From: JBFJKD01 sp038106145
GTDB taxonomy: Bacteria > Pseudomonadota > Gammaproteobacteria > Pseudomonadales > Porticoccaceae
Direction: 5' to 3'
NCBI GenBank assembly: GCA_038106145.1
Contig: JAYODD010000015.1
Coordinates: 1 to 64,000 of the forward strand
DNA length: 64,000 nucleotides
The notes under the pieces were generated by a model. That model did no database searches. It was not told the DNA's origin and was given only the letters and a program-made list of their open reading frames with translations. Position 1 is the first letter of the stretch; each line of letters starts with the position of its first letter. Made by a program: the position numbers and the translations under genes. Shown in pieces: positions 23,188 through 32,520 of this stretch.

Positions 23188-25472
23188 ATGAAGCTGAAAA
23201 TCGCGACCAAGCTGGGAGGCGGTTATTTACTGTTGACGGCGTTCGTGCTTATTGCCGGTGGCGCAGGGGTGTACGGTGTGAGTCGCCTTGCGGACACGCT
23301 GGAGTTTGTTACCACCGATGCCTGGAACGCGGCGGACGGTGCCATGGAGCAGTCGATCGCGGTGCGCGAGCACATGCNNNNNNNNNNCAGCGCGCCCGGT
23401 CGACGCCCCGTGCGCCCCGCCTGGGGGGTCAGCAGCCTGGAGCCAAAAGCAATGCGGAATATTTGCTCGAGGCGCAGGCGCGACTGCAAGCTGCGGTCAG
23501 CTTCGGCTCGGAAGCGGGTGAGCGCATGCTGGAGTCTACGTTGATTGATGAGCAGGTGGCGAGATCACTTGCTGGGGCGCTTAGCCAATATCAGGGCACG
23601 CGGGATCAGATGCTGGACGCACATGCGCGCTTTGTAATGTTCGATACGGATTTACAGGCCGGCATCAGCAATTTCAAAGAGCTGTTGGGAAGTCTTAGGA
23701 GTGTGGCGCAGCAGGTCACCGATGAATTCAAAAAAAACACTAGTCGGCAGTTTTCCTGGAACAGTGGGTTGCGGGAAAAATGGCAGGCGGCGGATGGGGT
23801 TGCCGCGATCGAGAATGCATTTTTGCAGCGTGTTGACGCCTACAAAATTTTCGTTGCCGGTGGCAGTAGTAAAACACAGGCAGATGAGGAGCTTGCCTCG
23901 AGTCTGTCAAAAATGCGGGACAACATATCCACCATTGGAAGCCTGGCGGTGTTCAGGAATTTTCATTCCGACAAGGAAGGTGCGGCGATCAATCCCCAAT
24001 TGATGGAACAACTCGGAGTCACCGTGCAGAAGGCCAGCGTCAGCGAGAGGTTGAACGACGAGCTGGATATTCACGAAATGGAGTTTAAAACGGCCATCGA
24101 AGCCTACAACGCGTATCGTGTAAGTCTGCAGGATTACGAACGCGTTGCGGCGGAACTGATGACCTTGCTGGATGAGGTGCAACGTATCGGCGATGCGGCG
24201 GTGGAACAACAGGCGATCCCCATTCAGGCCACGATTACCAGGGCCTACAGCGTGATTGCCGTGGTGGTACTGCTTACCCTGTCGTTCGCGCTTGCATTGG
24301 CGGTTATTATGACCCGCCTGATGCGCGCCACATTTCAGCGAATTATCGGCGTTGCTGAAGGAGTGGCCAAAGGCGAACTGGAGACGGTTGAGATTGCCGA
24401 CACGGAGCTGGGGGACGAAATTGGCGATACCCTAGTCGCGGTCAAGGGCATGGTGGAAAAGCTTGGCGAAGAAAACCGGCAGCTCAACGATTCGATTATC
24501 AATTTATTGGAAGCCACCGCACAACTTAGCGAACGGGATCTTACTGTTCAGGTTCCGGTGGCCAACGATATCACCGGACCGGTGTCGGACGCCGTTAAGG
24601 TGCTGGTCTACGAAACCGCCAAAGTATTGAAAGAGATTCGCGATGTAGCGGAACTGGTGGAGGGGGCGTCCAATACGGTACGCGATCAGGGTGTTAAGGT
24701 TTCCGAAGCGTCGGCGGTGGATCGCGAAATGACATTTGGAGCAATTTCCGTTCTCACCGGACTCGCGGAAGGCGTTGGCAAACTCGCTGACCTCGCGGAA
24801 TCTTGCGATGAAATGGCGCGACGTACCACGAGCTCCATTACCGATGCGCTGCACGAAGTGTTGAATACCAGCACCGGAATGGATGACCTTCGCGAAACCA
24901 TTGCCGAAACGGAAAAGCGCATTAAACGGCTCGGCGAGCGTTCTCAGGAAATCAGCTCGGTGGTGGAAATTATTAACAATGTGGCCGAGCGCACCCATAT
25001 TCTGGCATTGAACGCCTCCATGCAGGCGGCGGCGGCGGGTGACGCGGGGCGCGGATTCGCGGTGGTGGCCGACGAGGTACAGCGCCTCGCGGAATCGTCC
25101 CGCCAGTCCACCTCCGAAATTGCCGCCCTGGTCAGTAATATTCAGTCGGAGACGGCGGAAACCATGGCCGCCATGAACAAGGCGATCAGTCAGGTAGTAA
25201 ATGGCACGGTTGCAGCAAAGAAATCCGGAGAGCAGATGGAGGCGACGACCAAGACAACTGCTGAACTATCCAGCGTCATCGGCGAGATCGCCCAATCAGC
25301 GCGCGCGCAGTCGGACTCAATCGAAGTGGTAGCCGGGCAGGCCGCTCAGGTAAGCGCGACCCTGAAAAAAACCGGAGAAGAGATGGAAGAGCAGGCTTCA
25401 GTTGTCGAGAAATTACTCGCCTTTGCGCGCCAGCTTACCGAATCGGTACGGCAATTTAAGTTGCCCGGTTAA
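23188..25472 (+). CDS. PilJ-like methyl-accepting chemotaxis receptor (interrupted by an assembly gap)
   Basis: A receptor of roughly 760 residues. After a first membrane helix (GGYLLLTAFVLIAGGAGVYG) comes a periplasmic region, then a second membrane helix (VIAVVVLLTLSFALALAVIM), a HAMP domain and the cytoplasmic signalling coiled coil with the tip sequence DEVQRLAESSRQSTSEIAAL, the PilJ-type hairpin. Ten Ns at 23378-23387 interrupt the gene; before them the gene is in one frame and after them in another. Joining the two sides with a one-base overlap (shared C) restores a single frame, so I treat it as one intact gene. The segment right after the gap (RARSTPRAPRLGGQQPG) looks low in complexity and may be imperfect sequence. 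Confidence 0.85.
23378..23387. other. Assembly gap (10 N) inside receptor gene
   Basis: Placeholder of fixed length. The frame relation on the two sides needs a true length of -1 or 2 modulo 3. Neighbouring bases end in ATGC and resume with CAGCGC. Confidence 0.98.
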
Positions 25473-25528
25473 CCGGGTGTTAAGTGTTACGGCCGTCCAG
25501 TGGGAATCGCGGTTAAAGAGATATTTGC

Positions 25529-28500
25529 ATGGGGATGACGGCTGAAATAGAAATTCTGCACGGGGTTATTGGCGCCACGGCGGAATCGCTTCCCGAACTC
25601 ATTCCCCTGTTAATGGGCGCGGGTGATGAACCTGCACAAGGTTTGAACAGTTTGCAGGAGCAGCTGGATAACATCAGTATGACGGCCGGTTTTGCCGGCC
25701 TGGAAGGTTTGTCGCGGACCACCCAACTGTTATCCGAACACCTCGCCACCCGCTGTGGTAGCGATCAACCTCTGCCTTCAGATGATCTCGACAAACTCGT
25801 TGGTTGGATAACCCAGGCGCAGGGGTATCTGCAATCCCCGGTGCCCGCGGACTGCATTAACGCACTCCTGGATCCGTTGCCCGAAGAGCGTCGCGGGGTA
25901 CTGTACGAGGTGCTGGTGCAGGAATCGGAGGGAGAGCCTTCTCCGATTGGCGAGCCCGCCGGGGAGGATGATCTTGCCGACCCGACTGATGGGGGGCCGG
26001 GGCTGGCGCTGGTGGGCGATTCACCCGTGGCGCGCTCTGAACAAATGATATCCATGGATGATATGGACGACTTGCTCGCGGGAGACGGCCCGGGAGGCGC
26101 AGAGACCAGTATTCTCGGTATGTTGCGGCAGGAAATCGAAGAAATAGCGCCGCGCCTGAGTCAATGTGCTGCGGCAATTGGTGGCGCCACCGAGCTTGCC
26201 GATGCCGCCGGTGAACTGGCCAGCTACGGTGAACTCGTAGAGCGGTTACAGACGGCGAGTACCGGAGCGGGGCTCGTCGGCATGGGGCAGATCGCGGATT
26301 TTTTAATCCAGAACCTCGGTTTGTTGTTGAACGCCGCGGACGAACAGCGCCGCGCAGTGGCGCCGCTGTTGGCCGGGTGGCCGCAGCCGATTACCGCACA
26401 TTTAGCCGACCCGGCAGATAACAGTCTGTGCCTGGCTGCGGTTAACTACCTGGAAAATCCGGCTTGGCTACAACCGCTGATTGACGAGGATGTAAAACAG
26501 TTATTGAAAGGGTTGGTCAAGGATACGGAAACTAGCGGTGAATGCGTTGGCGAATCCCGCGCGACGCAGGCTAGGCCAGAGGATGTGGAATTAAAAATTG
26601 CCGACGATGTGAGCGCTGAGCTGGTGGAGGCGTTCTTTACCGAATCGCCGCGCTATGCGGAGCAACTGGCCGGCCATATTGCCAGTATCGCCAAAGGTGA
26701 GGAGGTGCAAAATCACCTTGCCGCATCGCAGCGTATCTCGCATACCCTGAAGGGCTCCGCCAATATGTTGGGGGTCAAAGGCCTCGCTAATTTATCTCAC
26801 CACCTGGAAGATATTTTTGAGCACCTCGCCCAGGTAGATGTCGCGCCGCCGAAGCCACTGGCGGCTACCATGCAGGAGGCGGCCGACACCATAGAAGTCA
26901 TGTTGGAAGCGCTGCAGGGCATCAGTCCCCCGCCAGCGGAAGCCCTGCATGTATTACAGGATGTACTGGACTGGGCCAATCGTATTGATCGCGGTGATAT
27001 TCGCAGCGAGGACTTCCACGAGGGCGCCCGCGCGCCGCGCGTCAATGTGGTGGCCGACTCCGCCGGGTCCGATGATGTTGCCGGTGAGCGGGAGGGGCCC
27101 GCGCAGGCCCAGGTGCAGGAAGCGCTACGGGTACCTCGGGATATTATCGATAATGTCTTAAACATGGTCGGTGAAGCCGCCATCTCCCTGAGCCAGATAC
27201 AGGAGCGTCTGCAAAATTTACGGGCGTCTGGTGTGGCCATGCGGCGCAATGACGGCGTGTTGCAAACCCGTCGTTTTGAGCTGGAGGAGCAGGTCAGTGT
27301 GCGTGGGGTGGCGGCGCAGCAGAAGGGGCTGGTCGCCAACGGCGAACACTTCGATACCCTGGAAATGGATCAGTACGATGAGTTTTACACCGCCACCCAC
27401 AGTTTTATCGAAGCGGTTTCTGATACCCGCGAAGCGTCCCGCGAAATCATCGAAGAAGTCTTGCGTTTGGAAAATCTATTTCTTCACCAGCAACGGCTGA
27501 ATCGCGCCTTGCAGGATATGGTAATGTCGACCCGCACCGTGGCCATCAGCTCAATTAGTCCACGCCTGCAGCGGGCGGTGCGTCAGGCAGCACGTATGAC
27601 CGGCAAGGATGTGAACCTCGAGATCCGCGGTGAACAACTGATGGTGGACGGCGACGTGGTGGCAAAACTGGTGGACCCGCTGATGCATCTGTTGCGCAAT
27701 GCCGTCGACCACGGCATCGAAATGCCGCAGGAACGCGCCGCCAAGGGTAAGAATGCCGCGGGGCTTATCACGCTGGAATTCGAACAGGCGGGCAATAATA
27801 TCGTGGTAAATTGCCGCGATGACGTAGAGGGTCTCGATTNNNNNNNNNNATTACGACAGAATGTTAAAGCTGGCAATTGAAAGAGGCATTGTTCGGGAAA
27901 GTGATTCTTTGGAACGGGAGGCGATCGCACGTCTGGTTTTGGCGCGGGGTTTTTCAACCCGCGAAGAGGCTACCCAGGTGTCGGGCCGCGGCGTGGGGAT
28001 GGATGCGGTGCACGCCGCGATTGTCGAACTCAAGGGCACATTGCAGATCGGCGACAACAGCTCCGGCGGCACGCTGGTTGAGTTGCGTCTGCCGGTCACG
28101 CTTCTCACCAGTCATTCCGTAGTGATCAGCGTGGGTGATCTGCAGTACGCAATACCGACAGATACGTTGATGCAAATCCTGAGTTCAGGTGTCGGTGTTG
28201 TCTCCAGTATTGGCGGTGAACTGGCTTATACCCTGGGCCGGGACATTTATCCGCTGCGGGCCCTGAGTAACCTGCTGGGGCAGGCTGATAACGGCAGCGG
28301 CGATGTGAGTTACTATGAAGGAAAGGTGATTCTGCTGGCGCGCACCGACCAGGGGATTTCTGCAATTGCAGTGGACCAGGTACTGTCGAGTCACGAACTG
28401 GTGATCAAAAATCTCGGACAATACGTGGGCCATGTGCGGGGTATCGCGGGCGTGTCACTGTTGGGAGATGGACAGGTGGTGCCGGTACTCAATTTAATTG

Positions 28501-28952
28501 AGTTGACCAGTCGGGCTCCAAGCGCAGTTGTTACTGACAGTGGCCCTTCCGGGGAAGAGAGCGAGAGCACGTCACAGGTGCGGCAGGTGCTGGTCGTCGA
28601 CGATTCGTTAAGCGCCAGAAATACCCTGATCGAATTGGTGCAGGACGCCGGATTTGAGCCTGTGGCGGCGCGCGATGGTATGGAGGCAGTTAAACTGCTG
28701 CAAAAAATGGTGCCGTCTCTGGTATTGACCGACCTGGAAATGCCGCGTATGAACGGCCTGGAATTGACTTCGCATATCCGTGGTACCGAGAATCTCAAAC
28801 ATCTACCCATTATTATGATCACCTCACGCACGTTGCAGAAGCATCGGGAGCAGGCCGACAGCGCGGGAGTAACTGAGTATGTGACCAAGCCGTTCTCCGA
28901 GGAGCGCTTGATGTCGCTGGTGGCAAGTTATATGGCGAGAGCGCGCCAGTGA
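25529..28952 (+). CDS. CheA/ChpA-like hybrid histidine kinase (interrupted by an assembly gap)
   Basis: A ~1140-residue chemosensory kinase. The first ~330 residues hold two helical HPt-like modules without a phosphoacceptor His, reminiscent of the FimL-like start of ChpA. A true HPt follows (ISHTLKGSANML, His405), then the dimerisation region, the HATPase N-box LLRNAVDHG, a CheW-like domain and a C-terminal receiver (VLVVDDSLSARN, phospho-Asp in LVLTDLEMPRMNG, VTKPFS). Ns at 27840-27849 split it. The flanks share the three bases ATT; merging them gives G-L-D-Y-D-R-M in frame, with canonical spacing to AIERG. Just before the gap the G1 box reads D-D-V-E-G where D-D-G-x-G is expected. ChpA is about twice as long, so this is a compact form. 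Confidence 0.88.
27840..27849. other. Assembly gap (10 N) inside cheA-like gene
   Basis: The contig ends overlap by three bases (…CTCGATT and ATTACGAC…), so the real gap is probably absent and the coding frame is continuous. Confidence 0.97.
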
Positions 28953-29425
28953 ATCCAGTGGAGTCGGTGGGCGAAGGGAGCGGGCTGGCGTTGCTCGGTT
29001 TTGGCTCGCGCTTACTGGCCGTGCCGTTGAGTAGTCTGGTCACCATCGAGCACTCCGGCAAACTGACCGAGGGGCAGGAGTCTTCGCCGGGGGCGTTTGC
29101 GACAGTCGAAGCGGCTGGACAGCACACGCCGGTCTACGCTTTCACGGATGACTTTGCGATGTGTGATGGGAGCCGCTACCCCGGGCATTTTTGCGTAGTG
29201 TTGCGCGCCGATGACGGAGCCCGTCAGTATGCTCTGGCGTGCACCGACGTTGAGCAATTGCGTACAGGGGGCGAATACGCTGGTTTACAGATGATCCCCG
29301 ATTGCATGCAACTCCCGGGCAGTCCGTTTGCCGGGTTGTTTATGCGTGAAGGGAAGCTGGTATTAACGGCCGACTCGTCGAGTCTGCTCGGCTATATCGA
29401 CAGACAGTGCGGCCAGCATGAGTGA
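28949..29425 (+). CDS. CheW-like protein 2
   Basis: A 158-residue protein starting at a GTG that overlaps the stop of the kinase gene (GTGA), so translation is probably coupled. The beta-rich pattern LLGFGSRLLAVPLSSLVTIE and the later ALACTDVEQLRTG resemble a divergent CheW fold, though the NLRG-type core of CheW is missing. Role inferred from position: an accessory coupling or assembly protein for the kinase. Could also be a ChpC-like protein. Confidence 0.6.
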   Translation: MNPVESVGEGSGLALLGFGSRLLAVPLSSLVTIEHSGKLTEGQESSPGAFATVEAAGQHTPVYAFTDDFAMCDGSRYPGHFCVVLRADDGARQYALACTDVEQLRTGGEYAGLQMIPDCMQLPGSPFAGLFMREGKLVLTADSSSLLGYIDRQCGQHE

Positions 29426-29930
29426 TGGCGACGACGTGGGGGAAAATTTTCCGGCATGGCTTTTGACCGGTGCGCCCGGTTATCAATTGGCGGTGGGTAT
29501 CCACGAGGTTCAGGAGTATTTGGTGGCCCCCGGAATTTTGGATGTGCCACTTGCGCCGCGGCACTGCGCGCAACTAATTGTATGGCGTGATCAGTTTGTG
29601 CCCCTGTTTGATTTACGCCACCTGCACGACCCTGATCTGACCCACGTAGACGTGGCGGCCCCGGTTTCCGGGGTTATTGTGCTGGTCTATCAACGGGAAC
29701 CAGGATTGGCCCTGGAATACCTGGCGCTTTATCTGTACGCTGAACCGGAGAAAATCCTGGTGGACGACCGTGCGGTTGCCACCTGGCCAGCGGACTATCC
29801 GCGGGCATTGCATGGATTGGTGCGCTCCCTGTTTACCCACGACGATAGCGTGGTGTCGGTGCTTGATCTGGCCGGACTCGCCAGCGCCCGCTACCTGAAT
29901 TTCCTGGTGCTCAACGGCCTTACCGATTAA
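29418..29930 (+). CDS. CheW/ChpC-like protein 3
   Basis: A 170-residue CheW-related protein overlapping the previous gene by 8 bp. Segments LAVGIHEVQEYLVAPGILDVP, CAQLIVWRDQFVPLFDLRHL and LVRSLFTHDDSVVSVLDLAGL follow the CheW layout. ChpC in Pseudomonas is a second CheW of the Pil-Chp system; this is a reasonable counterpart. It is the last forward gene of the operon and converges on an antiparallel response regulator 22 bp away. Confidence 0.72.
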   Translation: MSDGDDVGENFPAWLLTGAPGYQLAVGIHEVQEYLVAPGILDVPLAPRHCAQLIVWRDQFVPLFDLRHLHDPDLTHVDVAAPVSGVIVLVYQREPGLALEYLALYLYAEPEKILVDDRAVATWPADYPRALHGLVRSLFTHDDSVVSVLDLAGLASARYLNFLVLNGLTD

Positions 29931-29952
29931 CGTTTACGCAACCGTGATTGCG

Positions 29953-30324
29953 TCAGGGCAGAAGGTGACGTTGTACTTCTTGCAGTACCTGGTGGTCGGT
30001 GAACGGTTTACAAATATAGGCGTCGCCCCCCTGGCGTTCTGCCCACATACGGTCAACCCGCCGCGTGCGGGCGCTGACAAAAATAACTGGGATATGCCTG
30101 GTGTCGGCGTCTAGTTTCAGCAGGCGACAGGCATTGTATCCATCCAGCCCCTCCATAACGACATCCATAAAGATCAGGTCTGGCCGCTGTGCGCGGGCAA
30201 CGTTCACGGCGTCCTCGCCGTCGCAGGTGGTGATTATCGTAATATTCAAGGAGCCAAGGGCAACCGCAAGCCGCTCCAGGTCGCTTGGAGAATCATCCAC
30301 TAGCAATACTTTTTGAATGGCCAT
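29953..30324 (-). CDS. PilH-like single-domain response regulator (antiparallel paralogue)
   Basis: A 123-residue receiver with acidic pair in VLLVDDSPSDLERL, phospho-Asp in LIFMDVVMEGLDGYNACR, VIFVSART and CKPFTD. It shares with the regulator at 22217 the L-D-G-Y-x-A-C block and R-x-D-R-x-W-A-x-R-x-G. The cluster therefore has two PilH-like copies, one at each end, on opposite strands. Such pairs usually act as phosphate sinks or separate outputs; which applies here is unknown. Confidence 0.9.
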   Translation of the reverse strand: MAIQKVLLVDDSPSDLERLAVALGSLNITIITTCDGEDAVNVARAQRPDLIFMDVVMEGLDGYNACRLLKLDADTRHIPVIFVSARTRRVDRMWAERQGGDAYICKPFTDHQVLQEVQRHLLP

Positions 30325-30495
30325 GGATACCCTGCCATGGTTATTATTGGTCGACCGCGCCGTTGGTGCATCAGTATGTTGAATTTTTAGAAAAATACAA
30401 GGTGCGGGTGGCCGTTGCCCGGTGATCTGTTCGGATTGTCGCTTTTTGGCGCGGGACCGCAGACAGACGTCGGGTTAGCAGCAATGGTCAGGCGA

Positions 30496-30753
30496 TCAAT
30501 CCTGCTGTAGCTTGAATTCAATCGGTACAGTAAAAGTCGCCGAGTCGAAATCCATGCCCTGGGTAAAGATCGCAAACGGACTTGCCTTGATTGCCGCGGT
30601 ACGGGCGGCGCGATTCAGTGCAGGGTGAGGTGAGCTCCGGGTTATCTCTGAGGATGCCAGCGAGCCATCCCGGTTTATCGTCAGCGTCAGGGTGACGTCG
30701 CCTTCCTCACCCCGCCGAATTGCGGATTGTGGATAGCGGGTCGCAGCGTACAC
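30496..30753 (-). CDS. TonB C-terminal-type domain, reached by -1 frameshift or internal start
   Basis: An 85-codon frame encoding a TonB/TolA C-terminal-like domain: RYPQSAIRRGEEGDVTLTLTI followed by NRDGSLASSEI is the family pattern (x-Y-P-x-x-A-x-x-x-x-x-x-G-x-V-x-L-x-x-x-I-x-x-D-G). It has no signal peptide of its own and overlaps, in the -1 frame, the end of the secreted protein gene that precedes it. The junction is the heptamer A-AAA-AAG at 30759-30753. A frameshift there would yield ...AILKK-VYAATRYPQS..., exactly extending the domain. A GTG at 30753 behind GGAGG could alternatively start it separately, but the product would then stay in the cytoplasm. Confidence 0.7.
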   Translation of the reverse strand: MYAATRYPQSAIRRGEEGDVTLTLTINRDGSLASSEITRSSPHPALNRAARTAAIKASPFAIFTQGMDFDSATFTVPIEFKLQQD

Positions 30754-31469
30754 TTTTTTAGTATTGCCTCCGCATACGCAGCCATCTGTGGCGAATCGGT
30801 TAGCTCGACGGGGGTGCTGTCAGCGCCGATGCTGGATGCCGTGCTGTCAAATTTCCAGGCCGCGACTTCCTGCTTGCGCTGGCTGGTGGGTTGTAGCGCG
30901 ATATAGCGCTGTATTAACACCGGGTCTTTAGAGCGACCGATGATTTGCTCAAGAAATTCAGACGAGGGTACTACGTTTCCAACCAGGCAATTGATAGGCA
31001 AGGTAAAAATTTCTTTATTTGGGTAAGTGTCCCCGAGTCGTGTGTCGTTCAGGATCAACGCGGTGCCTTCACCGGGTCGATAGGTCGCGCGCATATAATC
31101 GCCAGTTTTCAGGTCGCCCTTGATCGTAGCGAACATGGTGGTAAGCGCCGGTGTGGTTTTATCAATCAGCGCCTGCGGATTATTTGCTGTTGTACAGGTC
31201 TGCCAGAGGGCCACCCAGTCGGAGCGTTGAACATCCCGCACGATATGTACCTCTCCAGTCTTGGCTACCTCCGCCTCAAGCAGGACGGCCGGATCGTTGG
31301 TCGGTTGTTTGGTGAGGATGGCGGCGATAAAGACTTCTTCGCCGTCACTATGGTAGGAGGCGATGCCATTGAGTTGTTCCGCAACCCCGTGCCCGACGCT
31401 GTATAGGCTAGCAGCAGTGATGGTTAGTAAACATTTTTTCAGTATGTTGGGCGTGAACGCAGCTGCCAA
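30687..31469 (-). CDS. Secreted protein, zero-frame product upstream of the frameshift site
   Basis: A ~260-residue exported protein with a signal peptide (core CLLTITAASLYSVGHG, cut near G-V-A) and a mature domain I do not recognise, containing VQRSDWVALWQTCTTANNPQ and TLPINCLVGNVVPSSEFLEQ; the two cysteines may pair. In the zero frame the gene runs 22 codons past the slippery site into a tail (CTLRPAIHNPQFGG...) that looks out of frame. The -1 product would carry a TonB-C domain. The start is uncertain: TTG 31469 is the only usual codon in frame, and another six-A run lies early in the signal peptide. Homopolymer error is the main alternative to programmed shifting. Confidence 0.7.
   Translation of the reverse strand: MAAAFTPNILKKCLLTITAASLYSVGHGVAEQLNGIASYHSDGEEVFIAAILTKQPTNDPAVLLEAEVAKTGEVHIVRDVQRSDWVALWQTCTTANNPQALIDKTTPALTTMFATIKGDLKTGDYMRATYRPGEGTALILNDTRLGDTYPNKEIFTLPINCLVGNVVPSSEFLEQIIGRSKDPVLIQRYIALQPTSQRKQEVAAWKFDSTASSIGADSTPVELTDSPQMAAYAEAILKKCTLRPAIHNPQFGGVRKATSP
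30753..30771 (-). promoter_or_regulatory. Candidate programmed -1 ribosomal frameshift signal
   Basis: On the minus strand, GGAGG (30771-30767) lies 7 bases before the slippery heptamer A-AAA-AAG (30759-30753), which is phased X-XXY-YYZ with the zero frame (CTA AAA AAG). This is the heptamer and upstream Shine-Dalgarno arrangement known from dnaX. I found no stable stem directly downstream; weak stems begin about 27 and 45 bases later. Confidence 0.6.
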
Positions 31470-31832
31470 AAGGCGGTGTTTTGATCATTTGAGGTTGCTT
31501 AAAAAGGTGTGCACTCTACCATGGGGCATAGCGTCGGTGCACCGCCGGTTGCAAGTGTCCGATGAGAGCAGGTCACACCGTGCCAGCCCGCGACCAATTG
31601 CCCTCGTACCCGGTCACAAGGGGCCTTAGAAAGGGTATGATTACCTCGATAAGAAAATTATCTGGTAACGCTTACCGCCAGACGAAGTGATTCTCTTGGA
31701 CCAGATTACAGGGACGGCTAGCTGCGAACATTCAGTTTGACTAACGACTTGTTCGGGTATCGCGGTTGGTCATGTTGATTGCAATCAGCCGGGTTCAGTC
31801 TGGTGTTGGCCGCCGATATATGGGGATTAAAA
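31470..31832. other. Intergenic region between divergent genes
   Basis: A 363-bp stretch between the leftward secreted-protein gene and the rightward cyclic-nucleotide-binding gene. A TTGACT at 31737-31742 is a possible -35, but the nearest -10-like sequence (TATCGC) has only 15 bases of spacing. No small gene, repeat or riboswitch is apparent. Confidence 0.5.
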
Positions 31833-32486
31833 ATGCAGATAAAACGAGCGACTGCACTCGACGATCAGGAGCTGGCGCGAAAATTATCGCCGTTACATTA
31901 TTTTCAGGAAATTCGCAAAATTGATGAAAATCAGTTTCGTACTTTGATTTTCAACTCCCGGTTTGTGGAACTGCAGCCGGGTGAGTTTCTCATGAACCAG
32001 GGGGATAGCGATCAATACATTTATTTTTTGATGAAGGGTGCTCTGGAGGTTTGCGCCGATAACCGTGGCGAGGTGGTGCTTGGAACACTAATGCCTGGCG
32101 AGGTTTTTGGCGAAACCGCGGTGATTTTGGGAAAGCCGCGCACCGCGTACATTCGCGCCCCGGACAAAGTGCGGGAAGCACAGGTTTTTGCCACTGATTT
32201 CAGTATCTTTCAGGATTTACACAGTCACCAGTTGGTAACGCTGCAGACCAAGCTGATCGTGTACCGGCAAATGGTTCATGTATTGCGCTGGCGTAATGAT
32301 CAGCATCAATCGCGCACGACGGGTGGCGTCAAAACCCGCGCCGCGTACGGTATATTGCCGTTCAGCGGAAAGTTGGGTACTCAGGCGGAACTGGAATCTC
32401 TGGTTGGACAGGCGCGGTACTACGCTGAACGACTACAACAACTCAATGAGGAGCTTGGCACCGTGCGCAATAGCGTTGCGGGTTAG
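31833..32486 (+). CDS. Cyclic-nucleotide-binding-domain protein without DNA-binding domain
   Basis: A 217-residue protein with one cNMP-binding fold: FVELQPGEFLMNQGDSDQYIYFLMKGALEV and GEVFGETAVILGKPRTAYIRA correspond to the strands and the phosphate-binding cassette (G-E-x-x ... R-T-A). No Crp-type helix-turn-helix follows; the C-terminal ~75 residues are polar, then helical (ARYYAERLQQLNEELGTV). ATG 31833 follows an AT-rich leader with GGGGA upstream. It probably acts as a regulatory subunit by protein contact. dinB follows 34 bp later and may be cotranscribed. Confidence 0.78.
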   Translation: MQIKRATALDDQELARKLSPLHYFQEIRKIDENQFRTLIFNSRFVELQPGEFLMNQGDSDQYIYFLMKGALEVCADNRGEVVLGTLMPGEVFGETAVILGKPRTAYIRAPDKVREAQVFATDFSIFQDLHSHQLVTLQTKLIVYRQMVHVLRWRNDQHQSRTTGGVKTRAAYGILPFSGKLGTQAELESLVGQARYYAERLQQLNEELGTVRNSVAG

Positions 32487-32520
32487 CCCGCACGCCGCCG
32501 ACCGTTGGTGGTTGCGAACA

